Below, in pieces: positions 8,382-16,772 of a stretch of 64,000 bases of DNA. The notes below the pieces were generated by a model. The model was not told the origin of the DNA and searched no databases. It saw only the letters and a list, made by a program, of their open reading frames with translations. The stretch comes from an uncultured Christensenella sp. (GTDB taxonomy: Bacteria > Bacillota > Clostridia > Christensenellales > Pumilibacteraceae), in contig CAJTNI010000001.1 of assembly GCA_910577945.1 (NCBI GenBank), forward strand, positions 121,248 through 185,247. Direction: 5' to 3'. Every line of letters starts with the position of its first letter. Position 1 is the stretch's first letter. A program made the translations under genes and the position numbers.

Positions 8382-8690
8382 TCAACCTGCCTTTGTCATA
8401 ATTTCGTATATGCCCGAAAGCCCGAGAACTCTATCGACTGCCGCCGTCGGCGATTTTAGGAATATAGCCACGCCGCGCGGCTTTAACCGCTTATATCTGC
8501 CGATTAACACGCCTATGCCCGTGGAGTCCATAAACGACAGCTCGGACATGTCTATATACAGCCGCTTAATGCCGCCGCATTCAGTCAAGCCGTCCAAAGA
8601 CGTGCGGACGTACGCGCTGGTGTGCTCGTCGAGCTCGCCGCTCAGCTTTACGTGTAATTCGTCGGTCTGTTTGTAATGCGAGATTTTCAT
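8382..8690 (-). CDS. spoIIAA: anti-anti-sigma factor SpoIIAA
   Basis: 102-residue STAS-domain protein. When unphosphorylated it displaces SigF from SpoIIAB; SpoIIAB phosphorylates the conserved serine, here in ELSFMDSTGIGVL. The start at 8690 (MKISHYKQ) is chosen because GGAG lies eight bases upstream; a longer frame from 8732 adds 14 residues without family support. First gene of spoIIAA-spoIIAB-sigF. A sigma-H promoter is expected from Bacillus, but no good match was found upstream. Confidence 0.94.
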   Translation of the reverse strand: MKISHYKQTDELHVKLSGELDEHTSAYVRTSLDGLTECGGIKRLYIDMSELSFMDSTGIGVLIGRYKRLKPRGVAIFLKSPTAAVDRVLGLSGIYEIMTKAG

Positions 8691-9085
8691 AACAATAGCT
8701 CCGAACTTAATAGTATCAAAAATAATTCGCATGATTTTGTCATAATATGTTGCATAAACACATTAAATCACGAATTTGCCGTTGTAAATAGCGCGCGACT
8801 ACTCCGCACACTGTTTGCTATTTTCGCCATAAACAAGGCAAACGCGTGGAATTGCAATCTATGCGCCGCTACAAGCGAGTTTAGCAACGTATCGGGCGAA
8901 AATCTTGCTCGGGCATACAAACGGTTTCGGCAAATTAAAAGACATACGGCGCAAGGAAAAGCCGCGAAGCGCGCAGCCTGCGGCATGTGTAAACGGTTTT
9001 ATAATACAATATGCCGACCGTAATACGCCAAAACCGAAGCAATATCTCTGCGGCTGCCCGAGCCTACGCAGTTCGATTTTTGCGG

Positions 9086-9122
9086 CAAACAAAAACCGCA
9101 AAGCGGAAAACGCGTTTTGCGG
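9086..9122 (-). terminator. second hairpin terminator downstream of rny
   Basis: Stem CCGCAAA/TTTGCGG with a 13-base loop, followed on the minus strand by TTTTTG. It backs up the hairpin at 9142-9165. Confidence 0.55.
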
Positions 9123-9141
9123 TAAATCGGATTATAATATA

Positions 9142-9165
9142 AAAGAGCGGATTGCTCCGCTCTTT
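9142..9165 (-). terminator. intrinsic terminator after rny
   Basis: A perfect 10-bp stem AAAGAGCGGA/TCCGCTCTTT with a 4-base loop, followed on the minus strand by a T/A-rich tract, 20 bases after the rny stop. Confidence 0.8.
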
Positions 9166-9184
9166 CGATTGCTTTTAATATGCG

Positions 9185-10768
9185 TTACTTTGCGTATTCG
9201 ACGGCGCGGGTTTCGCGTATAACGTTAACCTTTATTTGCCCGGGATACTGCATATCCTGCTCGATTTGCTTGGCTATCTCTTTCGACATGTACATAGCCT
9301 TTACGTCGTCCACCACCTCGGGCTTGACTATTATGCGCACCTCGCGTCCCGCCTGAACGGCAAACGCCTTTTCGACGCCCTCGTACCCGTTGGCGATTTC
9401 TTCGAGCTTTTCGAGACGCTTGACGTAATTGTCGAGCGATTCGCGGCGCGCGCCAGGTCTTGCGCCCGAGATTGCGTCGGCGCACTGAACGATTACAGCC
9501 TCGATTGTTTCGGGTTCGATATCGTTATGGTGCGCGGCGATACAATGCACTACGCCCGCGTTTTCCTTATACTTTTTGGCTACGTCCACGCCGATTGACA
9601 CGTGCGTGCCGTCCAACTCGTGGTCCAACGCCTTGCCTATATCGTGCAACAGACCCGCGCGCTTGCACAGCGACACGTTTGCGCCCAATTCCGACGCCAT
9701 AATGCCCGCCAAGTGCGAGGTCTCAATCGAATGACGCAATACGTTTTGTCCGTAGCTAGTGCGGAAACGCAGTCTGCCGAGCACGCGCACGAGCTCGGAA
9801 TTGAGCCCGAACACGCCCGTCTCGTACATGGCGTTTTCGCCCGCCTCTTTGATTTTGACGTCTACTTCCTTCTTGGCTTTTTCCACCAAGTCCTCGATAC
9901 GACCGGGATGAATGCGCCCGTCGCTTATGAGCTTTTCGAGCGCGATACGCGCGATTTCGCGGCGTACGGGGTCGAAACACGAAAGCACTACCGCCTCGGG
10001 CGTATCGTCGATAATAAGGTCGCAGCCCGTCGCGGTTTCGAGCGCGCGAATGTTTCTGCCCTCTCGGCCTATTATACGCCCCTTCATTTCGTCGTTGGGC
10101 AACGCGACGGTGGATACCGTAATTTCGGCGCTGTGGTCTACCGCGCAACGCTGAACTGCCAAGGCGACGATTTTTTGAGCCTTTTTATCCGCCTCTTCGC
10201 GCGCTTCCGCGTCGATTTCGCGCACCATTTTCGCGGCGTCGCGCTTTGCCTCGTCGCGTATCGCGTCGATTAGCTGGTTTTTAGCCTCGTCCTTCGTCAA
10301 GCCGGCAACGTGCTGCAATTCGTCTTGAATTTTGCTGTTTGCGTTAGCCAACTCGGCTTTGAGCTTGTCCGCCTCGGCGTGCTTTTGCGAAAGTGCGTTC
10401 CTCTGGTGTTCGAGCTCCTCCGATTTTTTGTCGAGGTTCTGCTCTTTTTTATCGAGCGTATCCTCGCGCTGTTGAATGCGCTGCTCCGACCTCGACAGGT
10501 TCGCCTGCTTTTCGCGCAGCGATTTTTCCATTTCGCCGCGCTCCTTTGCGAGCTCCTCCTGAGATTCGCGCTGTGCGACCTTGCGCATTTCTTTTACTTC
10601 GTTAACGGCGTCTTCCAGCATTTTGTTAGCGGTTTGTTTGGCGTCGCCGAGTTTCTTTTTGGAATACAGACGAAACCCGAGCCAGCCCGCAACAGCGCCT
10701 ATAATCAAGCCGATTATAGGCAATACCGCATACAATGCCACAGACACGCTACTTGATAGTAGGGTCAT
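9185..10768 (-). CDS. rny: ribonuclease Y
   Basis: 527 residues. RNase Y is the membrane-bound endoribonuclease that initiates mRNA decay in many Gram-positive bacteria. An N-terminal membrane helix (residues 9-31) is followed by a long charged coiled coil (about 45-195), a KH RNA-binding domain (GRIIGREGRNIRALE) and an HD hydrolase domain with the metal-binding HDIGKA, then CIAAHHNDIEPET. Length matches the Bacillus enzyme (520). The ATG is preceded by AAGGAG. Monocistronic, with its own promoter and terminators. Confidence 0.97.
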   Translation of the reverse strand: MTLLSSSVSVALYAVLPIIGLIIGAVAGWLGFRLYSKKKLGDAKQTANKMLEDAVNEVKEMRKVAQRESQEELAKERGEMEKSLREKQANLSRSEQRIQQREDTLDKKEQNLDKKSEELEHQRNALSQKHAEADKLKAELANANSKIQDELQHVAGLTKDEAKNQLIDAIRDEAKRDAAKMVREIDAEAREEADKKAQKIVALAVQRCAVDHSAEITVSTVALPNDEMKGRIIGREGRNIRALETATGCDLIIDDTPEAVVLSCFDPVRREIARIALEKLISDGRIHPGRIEDLVEKAKKEVDVKIKEAGENAMYETGVFGLNSELVRVLGRLRFRTSYGQNVLRHSIETSHLAGIMASELGANVSLCKRAGLLHDIGKALDHELDGTHVSIGVDVAKKYKENAGVVHCIAAHHNDIEPETIEAVIVQCADAISGARPGARRESLDNYVKRLEKLEEIANGYEGVEKAFAVQAGREVRIIVKPEVVDDVKAMYMSKEIAKQIEQDMQYPGQIKVNVIRETRAVEYAK

Positions 10769-10898
10769 AGCTTTCTCCTTATTATTTTGTATAGATATTA
10801 CATGTTACCGCGGTACGGTCGGCAAGCCCCGTTTTTACTTTTGCGGACAAAACGCAGTCCGTTCGGGTTCGCTTGGGATTAGTCGACCGAAAGCGATA

Positions 10899-10927
10899 AT
10901 ATTATATATCGAATCGGTGCGTCGCAA
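10899..10927 (-). promoter_or_regulatory. probable sigma-A promoter of rny
   Basis: TTGCGA (10922-10927), 17 bases, TAATAT (10899-10904); an overlapping TATAAT at 10901-10906 has a 15-base spacing. The transcript would carry a leader of about 130 bases before rny. Confidence 0.45.
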
Positions 10928-10980
10928 CACACCTATATAATCATATCACTTGCCGCGAAATTAGTCAAGTTATTCGAGTA

Positions 10981-11016
10981 ACAAATTTGCGCGCTTGCGC
11001 GAGCAAATTCGCGCTC
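10981..11016 (-). terminator. weak hairpin downstream of comF
   Basis: An imperfect GC-rich stem-loop pairs the two AAATT-containing arms around a TTGC loop. Only a poor T tract follows on the minus strand. It may end the ackA-comF transcript. Confidence 0.3.
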
Positions 11017-11061
11017 ATAAAATTCCGCCGCGCAACGGCGCGACCGCATCATGCGCCGCGC

Positions 11062-11805
11062 TTAACGACGAAAATCGCGTATGCTTTGCGTCGGCGAATC
11101 GCGCAACGGCTTTTCGGGCACAGACGCGAACGTCAATAAATACACTACGCTTGCGCCCGCTCTTTTGAGCGTTTTGGCGCATTCGCTCGCAGTCGCGCCC
11201 GTCGTCATAACGTCGTCGATAAGCACTACGTGCTTGGGCGTTTCCGATATTGCCGAAAACGCGCCCTTTAAATTTTCCATGCGCTCGGATTTGTTGAGTC
11301 GCGCCTGATTGGGTGTGCTCATATCCTTTTGCAACAGCTCCGCGCACGGCTTATCCGTGCGTTCGGCAAGCTCGCGCGCGAGTATCTCCGCTTGATTGTA
11401 TCCGCGTTTTTTCAAACGCGTTTTATGCACGGGCACAAACGTGAAGCAATCGAAATCCCAATCCTGCACGATTAAAACGTCGAGCAAATATTCGCTCATG
11501 GCTTTGGCAAGATATTGCGCGCCGCCGTATTTGAGCCGTCGTATCAAATCCTTTGCCTGACCGTCGTAGCTTACGGCGGAACGCGCCTCGTCGAAATACA
11601 ACGATTCCGACGAGCACTCTCCGCAATAATCTCCCATGCCTACCTTATGCCTGCCGCAACGCAAGCAGTAATTCAGATTGATATCGAGCTTGCATGCGTC
11701 GCATATCCCGTAGCGGTTGGGGTGAATTTCCTTGCCGCAAACGATACACTTTATATCGTCGGGATACAGCAGCTGTACGAGCTCGTTTATTACGCCGCGC
11801 TTCAA
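11062..11805 (-). CDS. comF: ComF family phosphoribosyltransferase-like protein
   Basis: 247 residues. The N-terminal zinc-ribbon region has cysteine pairs CIVC, CDAC, CLRC and CGEC. The C-terminal phosphoribosyltransferase domain has the PRPP-binding loop VVLIDDVMTTGATASE. ComF proteins are needed for DNA uptake in competent Gram-positive bacteria and are linked to single-strand DNA processing; a broader nucleotide-related role is likely in organisms not known to be competent. The frame starts four bases inside the end of ackA, so translation is probably coupled. Confidence 0.9.
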   Translation of the reverse strand: MKRGVINELVQLLYPDDIKCIVCGKEIHPNRYGICDACKLDINLNYCLRCGRHKVGMGDYCGECSSESLYFDEARSAVSYDGQAKDLIRRLKYGGAQYLAKAMSEYLLDVLIVQDWDFDCFTFVPVHKTRLKKRGYNQAEILARELAERTDKPCAELLQKDMSTPNQARLNKSERMENLKGAFSAISETPKHVVLIDDVMTTGATASECAKTLKRAGASVVYLLTFASVPEKPLRDSPTQSIRDFRR

Positions 11806-12992
11806 TCGTCTTTATGCTTTAACGTTTCGCGCGCAATATACAGCTCCTCGTTGGTCGGAATAATGAAAACCTTGACCTTGGAATCCTTCGCGCTAATCTC
11901 TATTTCGGTATCGCGCGGCGGGTTCTCGTTCTTCTTTTCGTCGAGTTTGAGCCCCATGTATTCCATATCCGCGCACACGGATTTGCGGACGCGCGGCGTA
12001 TGCTCGCCTATGCCGCCCGTAAACACCAAGCAATCCAGCCCGCCCATGACGGCGGCATACGAGCCGACGTACTTTTTGACGCGGTAAGAGAACATGTCGA
12101 GCGCAAGGTTTGCGCGCGCGTTGCCTTTCGATGCGGCATACTCCAAATCGCGGAAATCGGAGCTCACGCCGCTCACGCCGTAAACGCCGCACTGCTTATT
12201 GAGATAGGCGGTTATTTGGTGAATATCCATGTTCTTTTTGCTCATGAGATATTCGATAGCCGCCGCGTCGATATCGCCGCAGCGCGTGCCCATAATCAAG
12301 CCCTCCAAAGGAGTCAAGCCCATGGACGTGTCTTGGCACTTGCCGTTTTTGACGGCGCTCACGCTTGCGCCGTTGCCTAGGTGGCACACGACGGTTTTGA
12401 TTTTGTCCGTACCAATAAGCGCGGACGCTCTGCCCGATACGTACGCATGGCTCGTGCCGTGAAAGCCGTATTTACGGACCTTGTAGCTTTTGTAGTCGTT
12501 GTAGTCGATGCCGTACATATACGCGTAATCGGGCATGGTCGAGTGGAACGACGTGTCGAAAACCGCGACCATGGGCGCGTCGGGCATTACCTCGCGGCAC
12601 GCCTTGATACCCATTACGTTGGGCGGATTGTGCAACGGCGCGATATCGCAATTCGCCTCGATGAGTTTGAGCGATTCGGGCGTGATAAGCGCGGAATCGG
12701 TAAAGTCCTCGCCCGAATGAACGACGCGGTGTCCTACCGCCGCAATTTCGGACATGGAAGAAATTACCCCGTGCTCCGAGCTTACGAGCGCGTCGAGCAC
12801 GAGCTTAATCGCCTCCGTATGCGTGGGCATTGCCGCATCGATAGTCACCCTTTGCTTGCCCGTATGCGTGAGCCTCGAACCGTCGAGACCTATGCGCTCG
12901 CATACGCCCTTGGCAATAACTGCCTCCGTATCCGTTTCTATTAGCTGATATTTCAGCGACGAGCTGCCGGCGTTTATAACCAGAATCTTCAT
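11802..12992 (-). CDS. ackA: acetate kinase
   Basis: 396 residues. It interconverts acetyl phosphate plus ADP with acetate plus ATP, the ATP-yielding step of mixed-acid fermentation. Signatures in order: VNAGSSSLKYQL at the N-terminus, VGHRVVHSGEDF, KYGFHGTSHAYV, HLGNGASVSAV, MGTRCGDIDAAA and FTGGIGEHTP. A GGAG site precedes the ATG. Pta is not adjacent in this window. Shares a transcript with comF through a 4-base overlap. Confidence 0.97.
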   Translation of the reverse strand: MKILVINAGSSSLKYQLIETDTEAVIAKGVCERIGLDGSRLTHTGKQRVTIDAAMPTHTEAIKLVLDALVSSEHGVISSMSEIAAVGHRVVHSGEDFTDSALITPESLKLIEANCDIAPLHNPPNVMGIKACREVMPDAPMVAVFDTSFHSTMPDYAYMYGIDYNDYKSYKVRKYGFHGTSHAYVSGRASALIGTDKIKTVVCHLGNGASVSAVKNGKCQDTSMGLTPLEGLIMGTRCGDIDAAAIEYLMSKKNMDIHQITAYLNKQCGVYGVSGVSSDFRDLEYAASKGNARANLALDMFSYRVKKYVGSYAAVMGGLDCLVFTGGIGEHTPRVRKSVCADMEYMGLKLDEKKNENPPRDTEIEISAKDSKVKVFIIPTNEELYIARETLKHKDD

Positions 12993-13025
12993 ATTTTCTC
13001 CTATAATTATTTTTTAACATGCAAT

Positions 13026-13045
13026 AACCGCCGATTTCGGCGGTT
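13026..13045 (-). terminator. hairpin terminator after dnaJ
   Basis: A perfect 9-bp stem AACCGCCGA/TCGGCGGTT with a two-base loop, ten bases after the dnaJ stop. The T tract is weak, so some read-through into ackA is possible. Confidence 0.55.
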
Positions 13046-13055
13046 TTGCGTGCGA

Positions 13056-14147
13056 TTATTTTTTCATGTAGTCGCGGGCTTTATCGTACTGCTCGGGTCT
13101 GAGACTGTCGTGCAGGTCCTTAATCTTTTGCCGCTGTTCCTTTGTGAGATTGCGCGGCAATTCGATATCTATCGTCACGAGCAAATCGCCCTTGATTTGT
13201 TTTTTGGGGTTTTCCAAGCCCTGCTCTTTGAGCTTAAACGTCATACCGCTCTGCGCGCCCTCGGGCAGCGTGAACGCTATCTTGTTGCCCTTTAACGCGG
13301 GCACGAGCACCTTGTCGCCCATCAACGCCTGCGTAAACGTCACGGGAATATCGACCAAAAGGTCGAGCCCCTTGCGACGGTAAAGCTTATGCGGCAAAAC
13401 CGTTATTGTAAGAATAAGGTTGCCCGCCTTAGCGCCCGAACGCGTGCGCTCGCCCTCGCCCGGGATAGTCATGATTTGGTTGGGCTCGACTCCCGGCGGG
13501 AACGTAATGCGCAGATTGGAATTTTTGCGCATAGACCCGCGCCCAGAACACGACGGGCACGGTTCTTTTATAATGCGCCCCGAGCCGCCGCAAACGTTAC
13601 ACGGCTTCATGCTTACCACTCTGCCGAACGGCGTTTCCTGCGCGTAGCGCACTTTACCAGTGCCGCCGCAGTTGGTGCACTTTACGTACTGCGTACCGTT
13701 TTTCGCACCCGTGCCGCGGCACGCCGCGCAGGGCTCGAAACGATTGACCGTGATTTCTTTTTGCGTGCCGAACGCCGCCTCCTCGAAGGTAAGCGTAACG
13801 TTAAGGCTGATATCACCGCCGCTGCTCTGCGGCTTTGCGCCGCCGCCGGCATGACCGTCGCTGAACATATTGACAAAATCGTCAAAGAACGACCCGCCGC
13901 GCTGTCCGCCGCCGGCATGACCCGCGCCCGCGCCGCCTGCTTGCATAGCGTCGTACTCTGCGCGCTTCTGCGCGTCCGACAGCGTTTCGTACGCCTCGTT
14001 AACCTCTTTGAACTTATTTGCGGCAGCCTCGTCGCCGGGGTGTAAATCGGGGTGGTACTGACGCGCGAGCTTGCGGAACGCCGATTTAAGCTCGTCCTCC
14101 GTCGCGGTTTTCGACACGCCCAAAATTTCGTAATAACTCTTTGCCAT
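13056..14147 (-). CDS. dnaJ: chaperone DnaJ
   Basis: 363 residues. DnaJ delivers unfolded proteins to DnaK and stimulates its ATPase. J domain residues 1-70 include the HPD motif (ARQYHPDLHPGDE). A Gly-rich linker follows (about 75-110). Four CXXCXGXG zinc motifs are present: CAACRGTG, CTNCGGTG, CNVCGGSG and CPSCSGRG. Two C-terminal beta domains complete a type I DnaJ. Last gene of hrcA-grpE-dnaK-dnaJ, separated from dnaK by an unusually structured spacer of about 200 bases. Confidence 0.97.
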   Translation of the reverse strand: MAKSYYEILGVSKTATEDELKSAFRKLARQYHPDLHPGDEAAANKFKEVNEAYETLSDAQKRAEYDAMQAGGAGAGHAGGGQRGGSFFDDFVNMFSDGHAGGGAKPQSSGGDISLNVTLTFEEAAFGTQKEITVNRFEPCAACRGTGAKNGTQYVKCTNCGGTGKVRYAQETPFGRVVSMKPCNVCGGSGRIIKEPCPSCSGRGSMRKNSNLRITFPPGVEPNQIMTIPGEGERTRSGAKAGNLILTITVLPHKLYRRKGLDLLVDIPVTFTQALMGDKVLVPALKGNKIAFTLPEGAQSGMTFKLKEQGLENPKKQIKGDLLVTIDIELPRNLTKEQRQKIKDLHDSLRPEQYDKARDYMKK

Positions 14148-14227
14148 AAATCAAACTCCGCCCCGTATGGGGTGTCGCCGCATTCTACTCTACGCGCGCC
14201 GCGACTGCGACGCTTGCGACGACATAA

Positions 14228-14328
14228 CGCAAATCGAACGTCTGTGCTGCGGCGTTCGATTTGCGCTCGTCTGAACGCGAAAACGGTGACGCGTTTACTC
14301 CGTTGAGATACCGCGCAGCCGTTTTCGC
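14228..14328 (-). other. two strong stem-loops in the dnaK-dnaJ spacer
   Basis: The first is a perfect 13-bp inverted repeat, CGCAAATCGAACG (14228-14240) and CGTTCGATTTGCG (14253-14265), with a 12-base loop. The second is a 10-bp repeat, GCGAAAACGG (14277-14286) and CCGTTTTCGC (14319-14328). Neither is followed by a T run on the minus strand, so they look like mRNA processing or stabilising structures rather than terminators. Confidence 0.7.
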
Positions 14329-14345
14329 CGCTCGCTTATTCGTTA

Positions 14346-16151
14346 TTATACGTTGTCGTCGTCAACCTGCTCGGGATTGTCGATAACTACGTCCTCCTCG
14401 GGCGCGGCGGTTGCGCCGTTCTCGTAGAGCTTGGAGAAAATGCCGTTGGACAGCTTTTGCAGCGTTTCCACAGCGTCGCGAATAGCCTCGATGTCCTCGG
14501 TTTTGAGCACTTCCTTGACGTTAACCATTTCTTTGTTGAGTTCGTCCTTGTCCTCTTGGGATATGGTGTCGCCGTTTTCGCGCAAGAACTTTTCGATGGA
14601 GAATACGAGCATGTCGGCTTGATTCTTTGCATCGACGATTTCCTTGCGCTTGTTATCCTCGTCCGCGAACTTTTCCGCGTCCTTGATAGCCTGCTGAATT
14701 TGCGCCTCGGTGAGGTTGGTGGACGCGGTAACGGTAACGCGTTGCTCCTTACCCGTGCCCTTATCCTTAGCCGAAACGTGCACTATGCCGTTGGCGTCGA
14801 TATCGAACGTAACCTCGATTTGAGGAACGCCGCGGGGTGCGGGCGGAATGCCGCCGAGCTCGAACCGTGCCAAAGTCTTGTTGTGCGCGGCAATCTCGCG
14901 CTCGCCTTGCAAAACGTGAATATCGACGGACGGCTGATTGTCGGTAGCCGTGGAAAACACCTGAGACTTTTTGGTCGGTATGGTCGTGTTTCTGGGAATA
15001 AGCTTGGTGAATATTCCGCCGACGGTTTCGATACCGAGCGAAAGCGGCGTAACGTCGAGGAGCAATACATCCTTGACCTCGCCCGCGAGAACGCCGCCCT
15101 GAATTGCCGCGCCTACCGCAACGCACTCGTCGGGGTTGATACCCTTGAACGGCTCTTTGCCGGACATCTTGCGAACGGCCTCGACGACCGCGGGAATACG
15201 CGTCGAACCGCCGACCATGATGACCTTGTCGATGTCGTTATTGGTATAGCCCGCGTCCGACATAGCCTTTTTGGTGAGCTCGATGGTGCGGTCGATAAGC
15301 TTTTGCGAAAGCGCCTCGAACTTGGCTCTCGTAATCTCGTATTCGAGGTGCAGAGGACCTGTGGCGTTGGAGGTGATAAACGGCAAGCTGACAGTGGTCT
15401 TTTGCGTGCCGGAAAGGTCGATTTTCGCCTTTTCCGCCGCTTCTTTGAGACGCTGCATCGCCATACGGTCTTTGCTGAGGTCGATACCCTGGTCGTTCTT
15501 GAACTGCTGAACGAGGTAGTCGATTATGACTTGGTCGAAGTCGTCGCCGCCGAGATGGGTATCGCCCGCAGTGGCTATAACCTCGAACACACCGTCGCCG
15601 ATTTCGAGAATGGAAATATCGAACGTACCGCCGCCGAGGTCGAATATAAACACCTTTTGGCTGGCGTTCTGTCCCTTGTCGAGGCCGTAAGCGAGCGCCG
15701 CCGCCGTAGGCTCGTTGATTATACGAAGCACTTCCAAGCCCGCGATACGCCCCGCGTCCTTGGTCGCCTGACGCTGCGAGTCGTTAAAGTATGCGGGAAC
15801 GGTGATAACCGCCTGCGATACCGTTTCGCCGAGATACGATTCCGCGTCCGTTTTGAGCTTGGTCAAAATCATAGCGGAAATTTCCTGCGGCGAATAGTCC
15901 TTTCTGTCGATATTGACTTTCTTGGACGTGCCCATATCGCGCTTGATAGAGATGATTGTTTTGTCGGGGTTCGCAACCGCCTGACGCTTTGCGACCTGAC
16001 CTACGAGACGCTCGCCGTCTTTTGCAAAACCGACGACCGACGGAGTCGTGCGTGAACCTTCCGCGTTGGGAATTACGACAGGCTCGCCGCCTTCGAGAAC
16101 GGCAACGCACGAATTGGTAGTACCCAAGTCGATACCGATAATCTTACCCAT
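14346..16151 (-). CDS. dnaK: chaperone DnaK (Hsp70)
   Basis: 601 residues. ATP-driven chaperone that binds exposed hydrophobic peptides. The ATPase domain shows IGIDLGTTNSCVAV, IFDLGGGTFDISILE and VIMVGGSTRIPAVVE. The substrate-binding domain and helical lid follow, and the tail ends in acidic residues (QVDDDNV). The ribosome site GGAGG lies upstream of the ATG. Lies 40 bases after grpE and should be induced with it through HrcA. Confidence 0.98.
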   Translation of the reverse strand: MGKIIGIDLGTTNSCVAVLEGGEPVVIPNAEGSRTTPSVVGFAKDGERLVGQVAKRQAVANPDKTIISIKRDMGTSKKVNIDRKDYSPQEISAMILTKLKTDAESYLGETVSQAVITVPAYFNDSQRQATKDAGRIAGLEVLRIINEPTAAALAYGLDKGQNASQKVFIFDLGGGTFDISILEIGDGVFEVIATAGDTHLGGDDFDQVIIDYLVQQFKNDQGIDLSKDRMAMQRLKEAAEKAKIDLSGTQKTTVSLPFITSNATGPLHLEYEITRAKFEALSQKLIDRTIELTKKAMSDAGYTNNDIDKVIMVGGSTRIPAVVEAVRKMSGKEPFKGINPDECVAVGAAIQGGVLAGEVKDVLLLDVTPLSLGIETVGGIFTKLIPRNTTIPTKKSQVFSTATDNQPSVDIHVLQGEREIAAHNKTLARFELGGIPPAPRGVPQIEVTFDIDANGIVHVSAKDKGTGKEQRVTVTASTNLTEAQIQQAIKDAEKFADEDNKRKEIVDAKNQADMLVFSIEKFLRENGDTISQEDKDELNKEMVNVKEVLKTEDIEAIRDAVETLQKLSNGIFSKLYENGATAAPEEDVVIDNPEQVDDDNV

Positions 16152-16191
16152 AAAATAAATCCTCCGAAAAAATTATTTACGATTGATATGC

Positions 16192-16749
16192 TTAATTGGC
16201 GACCTTGACGACGCTGTGTCGCAAAATCCTGTCGCCCAATTTGTAGCCTTTGTTGAAAACCTCGACGACCATGTTGAGCTTGGACGGGTCGGTCGTCTTT
16301 ACGTTCATAACCGCGTTATGTAGATTAGGGTCGAACTGCATGCCCAGCGCGGGGATTTCCTCCACGCCGAACGCGGTGAGTATATCCAAGATTTGACGAT
16401 AAATCATTTTTACGCCCTCCGCGACGCGCTCGTCGGGAATGCTCTGTATCGCCTGCTTTAACACGTCCAGCTCGGGAATAAGCTTTTCGAGCACGACGCA
16501 TACGCCGTCCTCTTTGAGCTTTTTGTTGTTTTCGTTTACACGCTTGCGGTAGTTGTCGAAATCCGCCTGCATGCGGTTGACGAGGTTGGACAGTTCTTCC
16601 GAACGAGCCTTCTCTTTGACGGCTATCGCCTGCGCTATGCTGAGCTGTTGCGTAACCTGCGCCATTTGATTTTGAATGGCTTTATACTCCTCCTGCTGCA
16701 TCTCGACCACGGGCAGCTCCCGTGTGCGTTCACGCGTTTTGTCGTCCAT
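16192..16749 (-). CDS. grpE: nucleotide exchange factor GrpE
   Basis: 185 residues. GrpE releases ADP from DnaK and acts as a heat sensor. Long N-terminal helix with coiled-coil character (about residues 15-80), then the compact beta domain with the family motif EIPALGMQFDPNLHNAVM. ATG preceded by GGAGG. Follows hrcA by 23 bases in the heat-shock operon. Confidence 0.96.
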   Translation of the reverse strand: MDDKTRERTRELPVVEMQQEEYKAIQNQMAQVTQQLSIAQAIAVKEKARSEELSNLVNRMQADFDNYRKRVNENNKKLKEDGVCVVLEKLIPELDVLKQAIQSIPDERVAEGVKMIYRQILDILTAFGVEEIPALGMQFDPNLHNAVMNVKTTDPSKLNMVVEVFNKGYKLGDRILRHSVVKVAN

Positions 16750-16772
16750 CTGAGTCCTCCGCTTTTTTATTA

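Larger units (their letters stand above)
8691..9184. other. 494-base intergenic stretch without a convincing gene
   Basis: This lies between spoIIAA and rny. It holds the rny terminators on its right side and presumably the spoIIA promoter on its left. Several overlapping frames on both strands run through it, but none has a ribosome site or a recognisable product. I see no tRNA, repeat or riboswitch signature. An unannotated small RNA cannot be excluded. Confidence 0.5.

Noticed and set aside
8691..8790. Sigma-H promoter for spoIIAA
   Set aside because: A GAAT box is present, but no AGGA-type -35 box lies at the right distance.
8905..9222. 105-codon plus-strand frame in the spoIIAA-rny gap
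   Set aside because: It runs through the rny terminators and into rny, and has no ribosome site or family features.
10820..10850. T-box-like TACCGCGG in the rny leader
   Set aside because: The GGTGG half of the T-box sequence is missing and no terminator/antiterminator follows; it is just a short palindrome.
14228..14328. Stem-loops after dnaK as transcription terminators
   Set aside because: No T run follows on the minus strand and dnaJ lies downstream without a visible promoter.
14457..16055. 532-codon plus-strand frame opposite dnaK
   Set aside because: Antisense shadow of a highly conserved gene; no ribosome site or recognisable domain.
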